Assembly: GCA_947469485.1 (NCBI GenBank)
Contig: CANIPU010000005.1
Location: 1 to 64,000, forward strand
Source: Chitinophagaceae bacterium
GTDB lineage: Bacteria > Bacteroidota > Bacteroidia > Chitinophagales > UBA10324
Direction: 5' to 3'
Length of the DNA: 64,000 bases
Numbering within the stretch: position 1 is the first letter of the stretch; every line of letters begins with the position of its first letter. Below are positions 25,781 through 33,565 of the stretch, in pieces. Both the position numbers and the translations under genes were made by a program. A model generated the notes under the pieces. The model had not been told where the DNA came from, ran no database searches, and saw only the letters and a list, made by a program, of their open reading frames with translations.

Positions 25781-26528
25781 GATTGCATCAGTTGCATATT
25801 TAAATTCGAAACCGTTTTTATACGGACTAAATAATTTTCCATTCAAATCTGATATTGAATATACTGTTGATACTCCTGCAAACATTTCTGTAAAATTATT
25901 GAATGGCGAAGTTGATTTGGCTTTAGTACCGGTTGCAGTTTTAGCTCTACTGAAACATTATTATTTATTAGATGGATATTGTATTGGGGCTAAAGGACCT
26001 GTGCAATCGGTTTGTTTATTTTCAGAAAGGCCTATTGAAAATTGCAATAGAATATTATTGGACTATCAATCCCGGACTTCTGTAATGCTAACTAAAATTC
26101 TGATGAGTAAACACTGGAAACTATATCCTGAATTTGTATCAACTGAGGTTGGTTATGAAAACGAAATAAAAAATGAAACAGCTGGATTAGTAATTGGAGA
26201 CAGAGCACTTGAATTGAAAAGCAAATTTAAATTCATATACGATTTAAGTGAAGAGTGGATGAAGCTGACAGGTTTGCCTTTTGTTTTTGCTGTATGGGTA
26301 AGTTTGAATGAAATTCCCGATGAAATAAAATCAGAATTGACCAAAGCCTTTCAATTTGGAATTAACTCAATTGATAAAGTAATTGCTGAGGAGGAAAAAA
26401 AGTTTATTGGTATTGATGTCGGAAATTATCTCACCTATGGTATTGATTATATATTTAATGATGAAAAATTAAAAGCAATGCAGTTGTTTCTGAATTATAT
26501 AATTGAAATTGAAGAAACTGTTGTTTAA
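25767..26528 (+). CDS. mqnA: Chorismate dehydratase MqnA
   Basis: First enzyme of the futalosine menaquinone pathway; it removes water from chorismate to give 3-[(1-carboxyvinyl)oxy]benzoate. The periplasmic-binding-protein-like fold starts KIASVAYLNSKPFLYGL, followed by DTPANISVKLLNGEVDLALVPVA and DYQSRTSVMLTKIL, all typical. No signal peptide, 253 residues, cytoplasmic. Its start lies inside the phosphatase gene (14-nt overlap). mqnB, mqnC and mqnD are not in the window. Confidence 0.92.
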   Translation: MSKYKIASVAYLNSKPFLYGLNNFPFKSDIEYTVDTPANISVKLLNGEVDLALVPVAVLALLKHYYLLDGYCIGAKGPVQSVCLFSERPIENCNRILLDYQSRTSVMLTKILMSKHWKLYPEFVSTEVGYENEIKNETAGLVIGDRALELKSKFKFIYDLSEEWMKLTGLPFVFAVWVSLNEIPDEIKSELTKAFQFGINSIDKVIAEEEKKFIGIDVGNYLTYGIDYIFNDEKLKAMQLFLNYIIEIEETVV

Positions 26529-26630
26529 ATCCTTTTTTCGATCAGAATAATTTTTCAACGAAATTCGAAATTCAATAAATTTAGTTTCAGTTCAAACAAT
26601 TTTAAATTTTGTTTGTTAATTCTGAATCAG

Positions 26631-27536
26631 ATGGCTCAATACTCAATTAAGGATTTAGAAAAACTTTCAGGAATTAAGGCGCATACATTGCGAATTTGGG
26701 AGTTGCGTTATGGAATAATTACCCCTAACAGAACTGATACTAATATCAGGTATTACGATGACAATGATTTAAGGAGCCTTTTAAATATTGCTTTGCTCAA
26801 TCAACATGGTATTAAAATTTCTAAAATTAGCGGAATGACTCCTGCTGAAATTGAGAAAGAGATACTTGCTATAACAGAAACTAGTAAGGATGTAACTGGT
26901 TTTATTGAAGCATTAACTATTGCAATGATTGAGGTAAATGAGCAAAAGTTTGAGAAGGTAATTAGTAACGCAGTATTAAAATTCGGATTTGAAAAAACGA
27001 TGATTGAAATCATTCATCCTTTTTTAGTTCGGATAGGAGTGATGTGGCAAGTTGGAAGTATAAAGCCTGCGCAGGAACATTTTATATCAAACCTGATTAG
27101 GCAGAAATTAATTTCAGCTATTGATGGACAGCATGTTGAAAGCGGAAATAACTCGCCCAAATTTCTATTGTGCTTACCCGAAGGAGAAATGCACGAGTTA
27201 TCGCTACTGTTTTTATCATTTTTCATTCGTGCCAGGCATATGCATGTAACCTATTTAGGGCAAAGCGTTCCTTTCGAAGATATTGTTTCTGTAAGCCAAA
27301 CTTATGAACCCGATTATATAGTAAGTATTTTCACCACCTATCCCACTGTTAATCATTTGTCAGATTATATAAAGAAACTTTCCTCAGGGTTAAAAAAGCA
27401 AAAGATAATTTTATCCGGGTACCGGACTCTTGATTTTAAGGAAAAGATTCCGGCTAATGTTATCATGCTAAAACAAATCCAGGATATTTTGTCGTTTATA
27501 CAAAGCTGCCAGATAGATGCAGCGCATAAAAACTAA
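26631..27536 (+). CDS. MerR-family regulator with cobalamin-binding domain (LitR/CarH-like)
   Basis: The ATG at 26631 (MAQYSIKDLEKLSGIKAHTLRIWE) is preferred over the TTG at 26613 because it starts at the MerR wing-helix domain. Residues 1-70 are the MerR DNA-binding domain. Residues 80-170 form the four-helix B12-binding cap (WQVGSIKPAQEHFISN, a pattern of the LitR/CarH family). Residues 180-295 form the Rossmann-like B12 domain, whose ExHxxG motif reads EMHELS, so Gly is replaced by Ser. CarH-type proteins use adenosylcobalamin as a light sensor to derepress carotenoid genes. Here an ECF sigma gene follows after a 260-bp spacer with repeated inverted half-sites. No carotenoid genes are visible. 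Confidence 0.88.
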   Translation: MAQYSIKDLEKLSGIKAHTLRIWELRYGIITPNRTDTNIRYYDDNDLRSLLNIALLNQHGIKISKISGMTPAEIEKEILAITETSKDVTGFIEALTIAMIEVNEQKFEKVISNAVLKFGFEKTMIEIIHPFLVRIGVMWQVGSIKPAQEHFISNLIRQKLISAIDGQHVESGNNSPKFLLCLPEGEMHELSLLFLSFFIRARHMHVTYLGQSVPFEDIVSVSQTYEPDYIVSIFTTYPTVNHLSDYIKKLSSGLKKQKIILSGYRTLDFKEKIPANVIMLKQIQDILSFIQSCQIDAAHKN

Positions 27537-27543
27537 ATTTTTA

Positions 27544-27575
27544 TTGTTTAAATAATAGTAATATAAATTAAACAA
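27544..27575. promoter_or_regulatory. Inverted half-site pair 1
   Basis: TTGTTTAA (27544-27551), 16-bp spacer, TTAAACAA (27568-27575). The match extends to 11 bp each side (TTATTGTTTAA). It lies directly after the regulator's stop, so it could also help end that transcript. Confidence 0.6.
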
Positions 27576-27702
27576 TAATAAAATTCATAAGCAGCATAGT
27601 TTATTATTAAAAAATAAATAAAATATTTTTTAATGATTCCCATGCGAATAATCAAGCTATTTTCATTGGTAAAAAGTGATTTAATCATGTATTCTGGAAT
27701 TT

Positions 27703-27738
27703 ATTTGTTTAACAAATATTTAAAATAAGTTAAACAAA
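27703..27738. promoter_or_regulatory. Inverted half-site pair 2
   Basis: TTTGTTTAAC (27704-27713) and GTTAAACAAA (27729-27738) form a perfect 10-bp inverted repeat. The left arm is also part of ATTTGTT-T-AACAAAT, a palindrome in itself. It lies about 60-90 bp before the sigma gene, in the promoter zone. Confidence 0.65.
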
Positions 27739-27759
27739 ATTTGGATTGTTGTGTTTTTA

Positions 27760-27789
27760 TGTTTAACATTGCACCGTAAAGATTAAACA
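27760..27789. promoter_or_regulatory. Inverted half-site pair 3
   Basis: TGTTTAA (27760-27766), 16-bp spacer, TTAAACA (27783-27789), ending just 7 nt before the ECF sigma ATG. A protein bound here would block transcription or translation start of the sigma gene. Confidence 0.6.
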
Positions 27790-27796
27790 AAACACT

Positions 27797-28300
27797 ATGA
27801 CAACCCTACAATTTAACGAACAAGTAGTTGATTTCTCAGGTAGCTTAAAACCATTTGCATACAAGCTCACCAGAAATTCAGATGATGCTTCAGATTTAAT
27901 ACAGGAAACTGTGTACAAGGCCTTAATTAATGCCGATAAATTTCATAAAGGCACTAATTTGAAAGCATGGTTATTTACAATCATGCGTAATATTTTCATT
28001 AATAATTACCGTCGTAATTCACGACATGGAATTGTTTCGGACCCAACTGAGAACTTATCACTTTTAAATTCAATAAGAAATTCTACAACCAATAGCGGTT
28101 TAGTAAATATTCATATGGAAGAAGTTAATAAGGCACTTGAAAATTTATCAGAAGAATTTCGAATTCCATTCTTATTGCATTACGAAGGATTTAAGTACAA
28201 TGAAATTGCAGAAGAATTGCAATTGCCTCTTGGAACTGTTAAGAGCAGAATATTCTTTGCCCGGAAAGCTTTACAAAAAATGATTGATCGTTTGGTTTAA
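27797..28300 (+). CDS. ECF-type RNA polymerase sigma factor
   Basis: 167 residues with regions 2 and 4 only. Region 2 has DDASDLIQETVYKALINADKF and LKAWLFTIMRNIFINNYRR; region 4 has ALENLSEEFRIPFLLHYEGF, then EIAEELQLPLGTVKSRIFFARKALQ. No anti-sigma gene is adjacent; the next gene encodes the membrane protease PrsW. MerR/B12 plus ECF sigma is a pairing used for light-induced genes in other bacteria, and repeats shared through the spacer suggest the regulator controls this gene. Which promoters it reads is unknown. Confidence 0.9.
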   Translation: MTTLQFNEQVVDFSGSLKPFAYKLTRNSDDASDLIQETVYKALINADKFHKGTNLKAWLFTIMRNIFINNYRRNSRHGIVSDPTENLSLLNSIRNSTTNSGLVNIHMEEVNKALENLSEEFRIPFLLHYEGFKYNEIAEELQLPLGTVKSRIFFARKALQKMIDRLV

Positions 28301-28354
28301 TCAAAACAAATTATTTCAGGTTTAGTTTTTATCATTGATTAAAAATTAAGCGAA

Positions 28355-29029
28355 ATGTTTTTAGGAGCGCTTGCTCTTGCCCCCGGCTTGGCAATAATGA
28401 TTTTTATTTATTGGAAGGATATATTCGAGAAGGAGCCCAAACAACTATTAGCATTAAGTTTTTTACTTGGAGCATTAAGTATTATTCCTGCAATTATATT
28501 AGAAATGATATTCAGCAATTATGCTGAATCAATACCAATTTATCTTATTTCTAATGCTGTTAAAGCAGTTTTAGTTGTTGGATTGGCTGAAGAGGGTTCT
28601 AAATATTTTATGGCCCGTTATTTTTTATTTCCCAGAAGAGCTTTTAATGAACCGTTTGATGGAATTACCTATTGCGTTATGATTTCGATGGGTTTTGCAA
28701 CAATTGAAAATGTTATGTATGTAATGGATGGTGGGGTTACAACTGCATTATTAAGAATGGTTACTGCAGTTCCTGCTCATGCAACATTCGGGATTATTAT
28801 GGGATATTATTTAGGGCTGAAAAAGTTTGATTCCGAAAATAGATATTATGGATTAAAAGCATTGGGATTTGCGGCATTGTTACACGGAGCATATGATTTT
28901 TTTCTTTTCATAAATTATTATCCGGGTATGGCAATTGGCGCATTATTATCTTTAAGATACGGTATTATCTTTTCAAGAAAAGCAATTAAACTGCATCAGC
29001 AGGCTTCGCCATTTAATATGAAAAATTAG
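28355..29029 (+). CDS. prsW: PrsW-family intramembrane metalloprotease
   Basis: 224 residues, about seven membrane helices. Conserved motifs of the PrsW/CAAX-like fold are present: EEGSKY (about 78-83), GFATIENVMYV (about 112-122), HATFGIIMGYYLG (about 143-155) and a final HGAYDF. Bacillus PrsW cuts an anti-sigma factor to release an ECF sigma. Here the gene follows an ECF sigma gene by 54 bp, so a link is attractive, but no anti-sigma is seen. Other family members act on different substrates. Confidence 0.85.
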   Translation: MFLGALALAPGLAIMIFIYWKDIFEKEPKQLLALSFLLGALSIIPAIILEMIFSNYAESIPIYLISNAVKAVLVVGLAEEGSKYFMARYFLFPRRAFNEPFDGITYCVMISMGFATIENVMYVMDGGVTTALLRMVTAVPAHATFGIIMGYYLGLKKFDSENRYYGLKALGFAALLHGAYDFFLFINYYPGMAIGALLSLRYGIIFSRKAIKLHQQASPFNMKN

Positions 29030-29100
29030 AAAGCATGTTTTTCTTTAAAAAACAACGAAATATTTTACCAAGGGTAGCAACTTTTAAGATTTGAAAAAGT

Positions 29101-29137
29101 AAAGAGGTGCAACCCGAAAGGGCAAAACACCTTTTTT
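29101..29137 (+). terminator. Terminator-like hairpin touching the porin start codon
   Basis: AAAGAGGTG pairs with CACCTTTTT around an inner CCC-GAAA-GGG hairpin, followed by a T-run that ends directly at the GTG start (29138). It may end prsW transcription. For any transcript reading through, it covers the ribosome-binding region of the porin gene. Confidence 0.65.
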
Positions 29138-29929
29138 GTGAAAAACTTAATACTCAAAACTCTTGGTTTTACTTTCATTAGTACTATTGTATTTGCACAG
29201 GAAGGCGGTGGCACGAAAACCATCGTAGCAGATTCAACACAACAACAGCAAGAATCTGTTTTTTCAATATCCGTTGAATCAGCATTTACCAATTCTTATT
29301 TATGGCGTGGCATTGAATTCAATAAAGGAATAATTCTTCAACCTTCAGTTAATTTAGAATACAAAGGTTTCATTCTTAACCTCTGGAATTCAACAAGTAT
29401 TTTAGAAACAAATAACAATTCAATAGCGCAGGAAATTGATTTCACTTTATCGAAAATTATTGAGCCTGGCAATTTTTATTTTGAACCGGCTCTTTTGTTA
29501 TATACCTATCCCTCGAAAAATTCTTTTAATGCAACAGCTGAAGCATCAGTTTTTGCTGCCTACTATAAAGGAGACTTTGGTCTTTTTATAAATCCTTCTG
29601 TTGACATATTATCAAATTCGGGAGGTGCATTTTCTGAAACCGGATTTACTTACGATCATGAATCTGAAAAAATACATATCGTTACGAATTTTGCCTATGG
29701 TTTAGGCAATAGAAAATTTGTTAATTATAATATACTATTTGATGAATCGCAAAGTATTAATTCAAATTATCGATTAATTGATATTAACGGATATGTACAG
29801 AAAAGTTTAAATGAAACTCTGTATATCAAACCTTCATTTAATTTCTTCCATTTAATAGGAACTGCCTTTACAAACACTTTAAACACTAATCAATTGAATA
29901 TTGCCATTTCAATTGGTGCCGAATTTTAA
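29138..29929 (+). CDS. Porin-like outer-membrane protein
   Basis: GTG start; MKNLILKTLGFTFISTIVFAQ is a clear signal peptide, so no later start works. The mature protein (about 243 residues) has alternating strands and the motif FTNSYLWRGIEFNKGIILQPSVNLEY, seen in TorF-type putative porins and similar Bacteroidota barrels, and ends in a strand with terminal phenylalanine (IAISIGAEF), as barrels do. Function unknown. It is coupled to the hybrid kinase gene, which starts 6 nt after its stop, so the two are surely co-transcribed. Confidence 0.75.
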   Translation: MKNLILKTLGFTFISTIVFAQEGGGTKTIVADSTQQQQESVFSISVESAFTNSYLWRGIEFNKGIILQPSVNLEYKGFILNLWNSTSILETNNNSIAQEIDFTLSKIIEPGNFYFEPALLLYTYPSKNSFNATAEASVFAAYYKGDFGLFINPSVDILSNSGGAFSETGFTYDHESEKIHIVTNFAYGLGNRKFVNYNILFDESQSINSNYRLIDINGYVQKSLNETLYIKPSFNFFHLIGTAFTNTLNTNQLNIAISIGAEF

Positions 29930-29935
29930 AACACT

Positions 29936-32900
29936 ATGAAAATCCAGGTACGAATTATTTTATTGCTTACAATTATCCTGGCGAGTGCAATAGGTGTTAT
30001 TTCCTATATGCGCAATTCTGAAACGGATAAAATGTCTTTACTGTTAAAAAACAGATTGGCTGAAAAGGATAGCATTTACGACAAGATTCTTGATTTAAAA
30101 TCAAACAGTCTATTCATGATTGCAAGCTATGAATATTCAATTTGGGATGAAATGGTTGAGTATACGAAGCTTGCATCAACACCAATTTTAGATGAAGAAC
30201 AAACCACTAAAAAAACTGAGTTTGAAGAAAACAGTATTGATTTTTTATTAGATCAATATAATTTTTGCGGAGTATGGGTTTATGATCTCACATTCGGATG
30301 TTTATATGCTGTCAATAATTATGATGTTGATTCTAAAAGTAAAATTCCATTATCAAGATTTGATTTATCAAAGGCATTTATTAAACAAAACGAAGGAAGA
30401 GGAGATCATTTTACACACTTCTTTATAAAAACCAGCGAAGGTGATTTAATGGAGATTCGCGGGGCTACTATTCATGGAACATTAGACAATGAAAGAAAAG
30501 ATGCGCCTGCTGGATATTTATTTGCTGCTAAACTTTGGGATAATAAATATTTGGCAGAATTGGGGGCTCTAAATATTGCTGAGGTAGGAATTTCATTTGA
30601 TACTTCAATACACAAAATAAATTCAGGACTAAAGCAAATTGATAAAAAAGGAACATTGGTAAGTTCACGAAGTTACAAAGGGTTTGATGGAACTTTTTTA
30701 GCTAAAACAATAATTAATTATCCAACTCCATTCTATGATCAACTTGTTTCTGGAACGGATAAAGCAAATATGGTTTTTGTCGGGTTCTGTATTATTCTGT
30801 TGATTTTGGTAACTGCAGCATTTATTTCCTGGGTTCGAAATCCATTGCACCGTATTTCACAAAGTTTAAATTTTGATAATCCTAAATTCATTTCGAAACT
30901 CTCAAATTCTAATACAGAATTTGGTAAATTGGCACAACTCATAATTAACTTCTTTAAACAAAAAGAAGATTTACAAATTGAAATACAAGCCAGACAGGAA
31001 AATGAATTAGCTCTTCGCTATAGTGAAAAAAGATTTATTGATGTAACAGAAGCTGCAGGTGAATTTGTTTGGGAAACAAATGAAAAAGGAGAGGTGATTT
31101 TTATTTCAAACAGAATATTTGATGCAATTGGTTATAATATAGATGAATGTTTAAATGCCTCGATTTATAGTATCATTTGCGATGAAGATAAGGCTAAAAT
31201 CGGTGAGGAATTTAATAAGTACATAAATAATTCTGAGTCATTTAAAGACATTGAATTTCGTGTGATACGAAAAGATTCTTCAGTCGGATTTATGCGAATA
31301 AGCGGAACTCCGGTTTTTAATGATTTGCAAAAGGTAATTGGATTCAGAGGTACTGGACAGGATGTAACTGTTCAAAAACAATTCGAAGAGGAACTTCGTC
31401 AGGCAAAAGAATTAGCAGAAACTGCCAATCTTGCTAAGAGTGAATTTTTAGCAAACATGAGTCATGAGATTCGTACTCCAATGAATGGAATTATGGGTAT
31501 GACCGAACTTACTCTTGCTACCAACTGTACAGAAGAACAACGCGAATACCTTGAATTGGTAAAGACTTCAGCCGATAATTTATTAATTGTAATTAATGAT
31601 ATTCTGGACTTCAGTAAAATTGAAGCAGGCAAACTGGAACTCGAAGAAATTGATTTTGATCTTCGTGAAATGATGAGCAAAACAATGAAATTGCTTGCAT
31701 TAAGAAAGAAGGATAAAGGCATTGAAATGATTTTGGATATTGATGAAAATATTCCAAAAGTTATTGTCGGCGACCCTGGCCGTTTGCGTCAGGTAATTAT
31801 TAATATTGTAGGTAATGCAATTAAGTTTACTGAAAAAGGTGAAATAGGATTACATGCAAAATTAAAGAGGACGGAAAATGGAAGGTCTGTTATAGATTTC
31901 ACAATTTCTGATACCGGAATTGGAATCCCTCAAGACAAGCTTAAATCTATTTTCGAACCATTTACGCAGGCTGATGGCTCAACTACACGAAAGTTTGGCG
32001 GAACAGGTTTAGGCTTAACTATAACGCGCAAACTTATTTCACTCATGAAGGGTGATGTGTATTTAATAAGTGAAATAGGTAAGGGAAGTCAGTTTCATTT
32101 CAATTCCGAATTTGGAGTTGGTCAGGCAGTAACACGGTATTTGCCGGCTGATTTTGATGTATTGCGAAAATTAAAAGTTTTAATTGTAGATGATAATTTA
32201 ACTAACCGCAGAATTATGGAGGGGCAGTTAAAAAATCTGGTAGATAATATTGTTTCAGTTGATAACGGGCGAAATGCATTATTTGAATTAAGCAAAGCCT
32301 ACAACGAATCAAATCCGTTTGATTTGATGTTGCTCGATGTTCAAATGCCGGGTATGGATGGATGGGAAGTTGCTCGTAAAATGAAAGAGAATCCAAACTA
32401 TTCAGCAACAAAAATATTTGTGCTGTCAAGTGTGGCTGACAATATTGATACAAGTGAACGACAAAAATTAAATATTACGGCATTCATGGCCAAACCTGTT
32501 ACTTATCAGGAATTGCTCGATGAATTATTTAAACTGTTTGGAAAAGTTGAAAGTCAAAACACATATGATTATCACGAAGCTCAATCTGTTAAAGTTTATC
32601 ACCATCAGTCGTTAAATATTTTGCTTGCAGAGGATGATTTAATTAATCAGAAACTGGCAATAACTGTTCTCGAAAAAAATGGATTTAAAGTTACGCTTGC
32701 AAATAACGGGTTAGAAGTTCTTGACCTGATGAAAAAGGACAAGTTCGATCTTATATTCATGGATGTTCAGATGCCACATCTCGATGGATATGAAACTACA
32801 TTAAAAATTCGTGAAAACGAGTTGGCATCAGGCGAACATATTCCAATTATTGCCATGACTGCTCATGCTATGAAAATGCATCGCGACCGTTGCTTTGAAG

Positions 32901-33391
32901 TTGGAATGGATAACTATGTAAGTAAGCCAATTAAAACCGATGAAGTTTTTAAAGTAATGGCGAAACTTTTTGAAGGAAAAGAGATTGCAATTAACGAATC
33001 AACAGTTGAATCAAATAATTCCCAGGAATTCAGATTTAAATATTTTGATGCAAATTTCTTTAGTGAACAATGCGTTAATGATTCAGTGCTTATGGGAGAA
33101 TTGATTAAAATGTTTTTAAATAGTATATATCCTCAAATAGAAACATTAGACAAAGCAATTGAAAACAAAGATTTTAATGATATTAACCGAATAACTCATA
33201 AAATGCGTGGAAGCATTTCACCATTTGGAGCAAAATCAACAGGCGATTTATTGTATGATCTCGAAGCTATGGGAAAAGATAAAACATTTGCAAACATTGA
33301 AGAAGTTTATAATGATGCGAAAAATTCAATAAACGGATTAATCGATGAAATGAAATTCTTTATTGATAAACCCAAAATCAAAGTGGCATAA
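29936..33391 (+). CDS. Hybrid sensor histidine kinase (CHASE4-PAS-HisKA-HATPase-REC-REC-Hpt)
   Basis: 1151 residues. Membrane helix 1 (about 7-24) and helix 2 (about 279-300) enclose a periplasmic domain of CHASE4 type (YSIWDEMVEYT). Then come a PAS domain (from about 360), HisKA with phosphorylated H in MSHEIRTPMNG (about 508-518), HATPase with N-box INIVGNAIKF and GGTGLGL (about 690), receiver 1 with acceptor D in LLDVQMPGMDG (about 802), receiver 2 with D in FMDVQMPHLDG (about 943) and a C-terminal Hpt domain with H in THKMRGS (about 1086). This is a complete internal phosphorelay with no DNA-binding output, so it must pass phosphate to a separate regulator. It is linked to the porin gene by a 6-nt gap. 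Confidence 0.92.
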   Translation: MKIQVRIILLLTIILASAIGVISYMRNSETDKMSLLLKNRLAEKDSIYDKILDLKSNSLFMIASYEYSIWDEMVEYTKLASTPILDEEQTTKKTEFEENSIDFLLDQYNFCGVWVYDLTFGCLYAVNNYDVDSKSKIPLSRFDLSKAFIKQNEGRGDHFTHFFIKTSEGDLMEIRGATIHGTLDNERKDAPAGYLFAAKLWDNKYLAELGALNIAEVGISFDTSIHKINSGLKQIDKKGTLVSSRSYKGFDGTFLAKTIINYPTPFYDQLVSGTDKANMVFVGFCIILLILVTAAFISWVRNPLHRISQSLNFDNPKFISKLSNSNTEFGKLAQLIINFFKQKEDLQIEIQARQENELALRYSEKRFIDVTEAAGEFVWETNEKGEVIFISNRIFDAIGYNIDECLNASIYSIICDEDKAKIGEEFNKYINNSESFKDIEFRVIRKDSSVGFMRISGTPVFNDLQKVIGFRGTGQDVTVQKQFEEELRQAKELAETANLAKSEFLANMSHEIRTPMNGIMGMTELTLATNCTEEQREYLELVKTSADNLLIVINDILDFSKIEAGKLELEEIDFDLREMMSKTMKLLALRKKDKGIEMILDIDENIPKVIVGDPGRLRQVIINIVGNAIKFTEKGEIGLHAKLKRTENGRSVIDFTISDTGIGIPQDKLKSIFEPFTQADGSTTRKFGGTGLGLTITRKLISLMKGDVYLISEIGKGSQFHFNSEFGVGQAVTRYLPADFDVLRKLKVLIVDDNLTNRRIMEGQLKNLVDNIVSVDNGRNALFELSKAYNESNPFDLMLLDVQMPGMDGWEVARKMKENPNYSATKIFVLSSVADNIDTSERQKLNITAFMAKPVTYQELLDELFKLFGKVESQNTYDYHEAQSVKVYHHQSLNILLAEDDLINQKLAITVLEKNGFKVTLANNGLEVLDLMKKDKFDLIFMDVQMPHLDGYETTLKIRENELASGEHIPIIAMTAHAMKMHRDRCFEVGMDNYVSKPIKTDEVFKVMAKLFEGKEIAINESTVESNNSQEFRFKYFDANFFSEQCVNDSVLMGELIKMFLNSIYPQIETLDKAIENKDFNDINRITHKMRGSISPFGAKSTGDLLYDLEAMGKDKTFANIEEVYNDAKNSINGLIDEMKFFIDKPKIKVA

Positions 33392-33414
33392 ACAAAATAA
33401 TATTCAACTGAAAT

Positions 33415-33450
33415 AAAAAGGGCAACAGAATTTTTCTGTTGCCTTTTTTA
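33415..33450 (+). terminator. Rho-independent terminator
   Basis: GGCAACAGA and TCTGTTGCC form a perfect 9-bp stem with a TTTTT-type loop and a T-run after it. It closes the porin-kinase unit. Confidence 0.9.
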
Positions 33451-33565
33451 TTTTTCTGAAAATACTATTACATAAAACTCACAATTTTATTTTGATATTC
33501 GTTTGAAATATATTGGTACGCAGGGTTACATTTAGCCCGATAAAAATTTTTATTTTTTATAAAGA

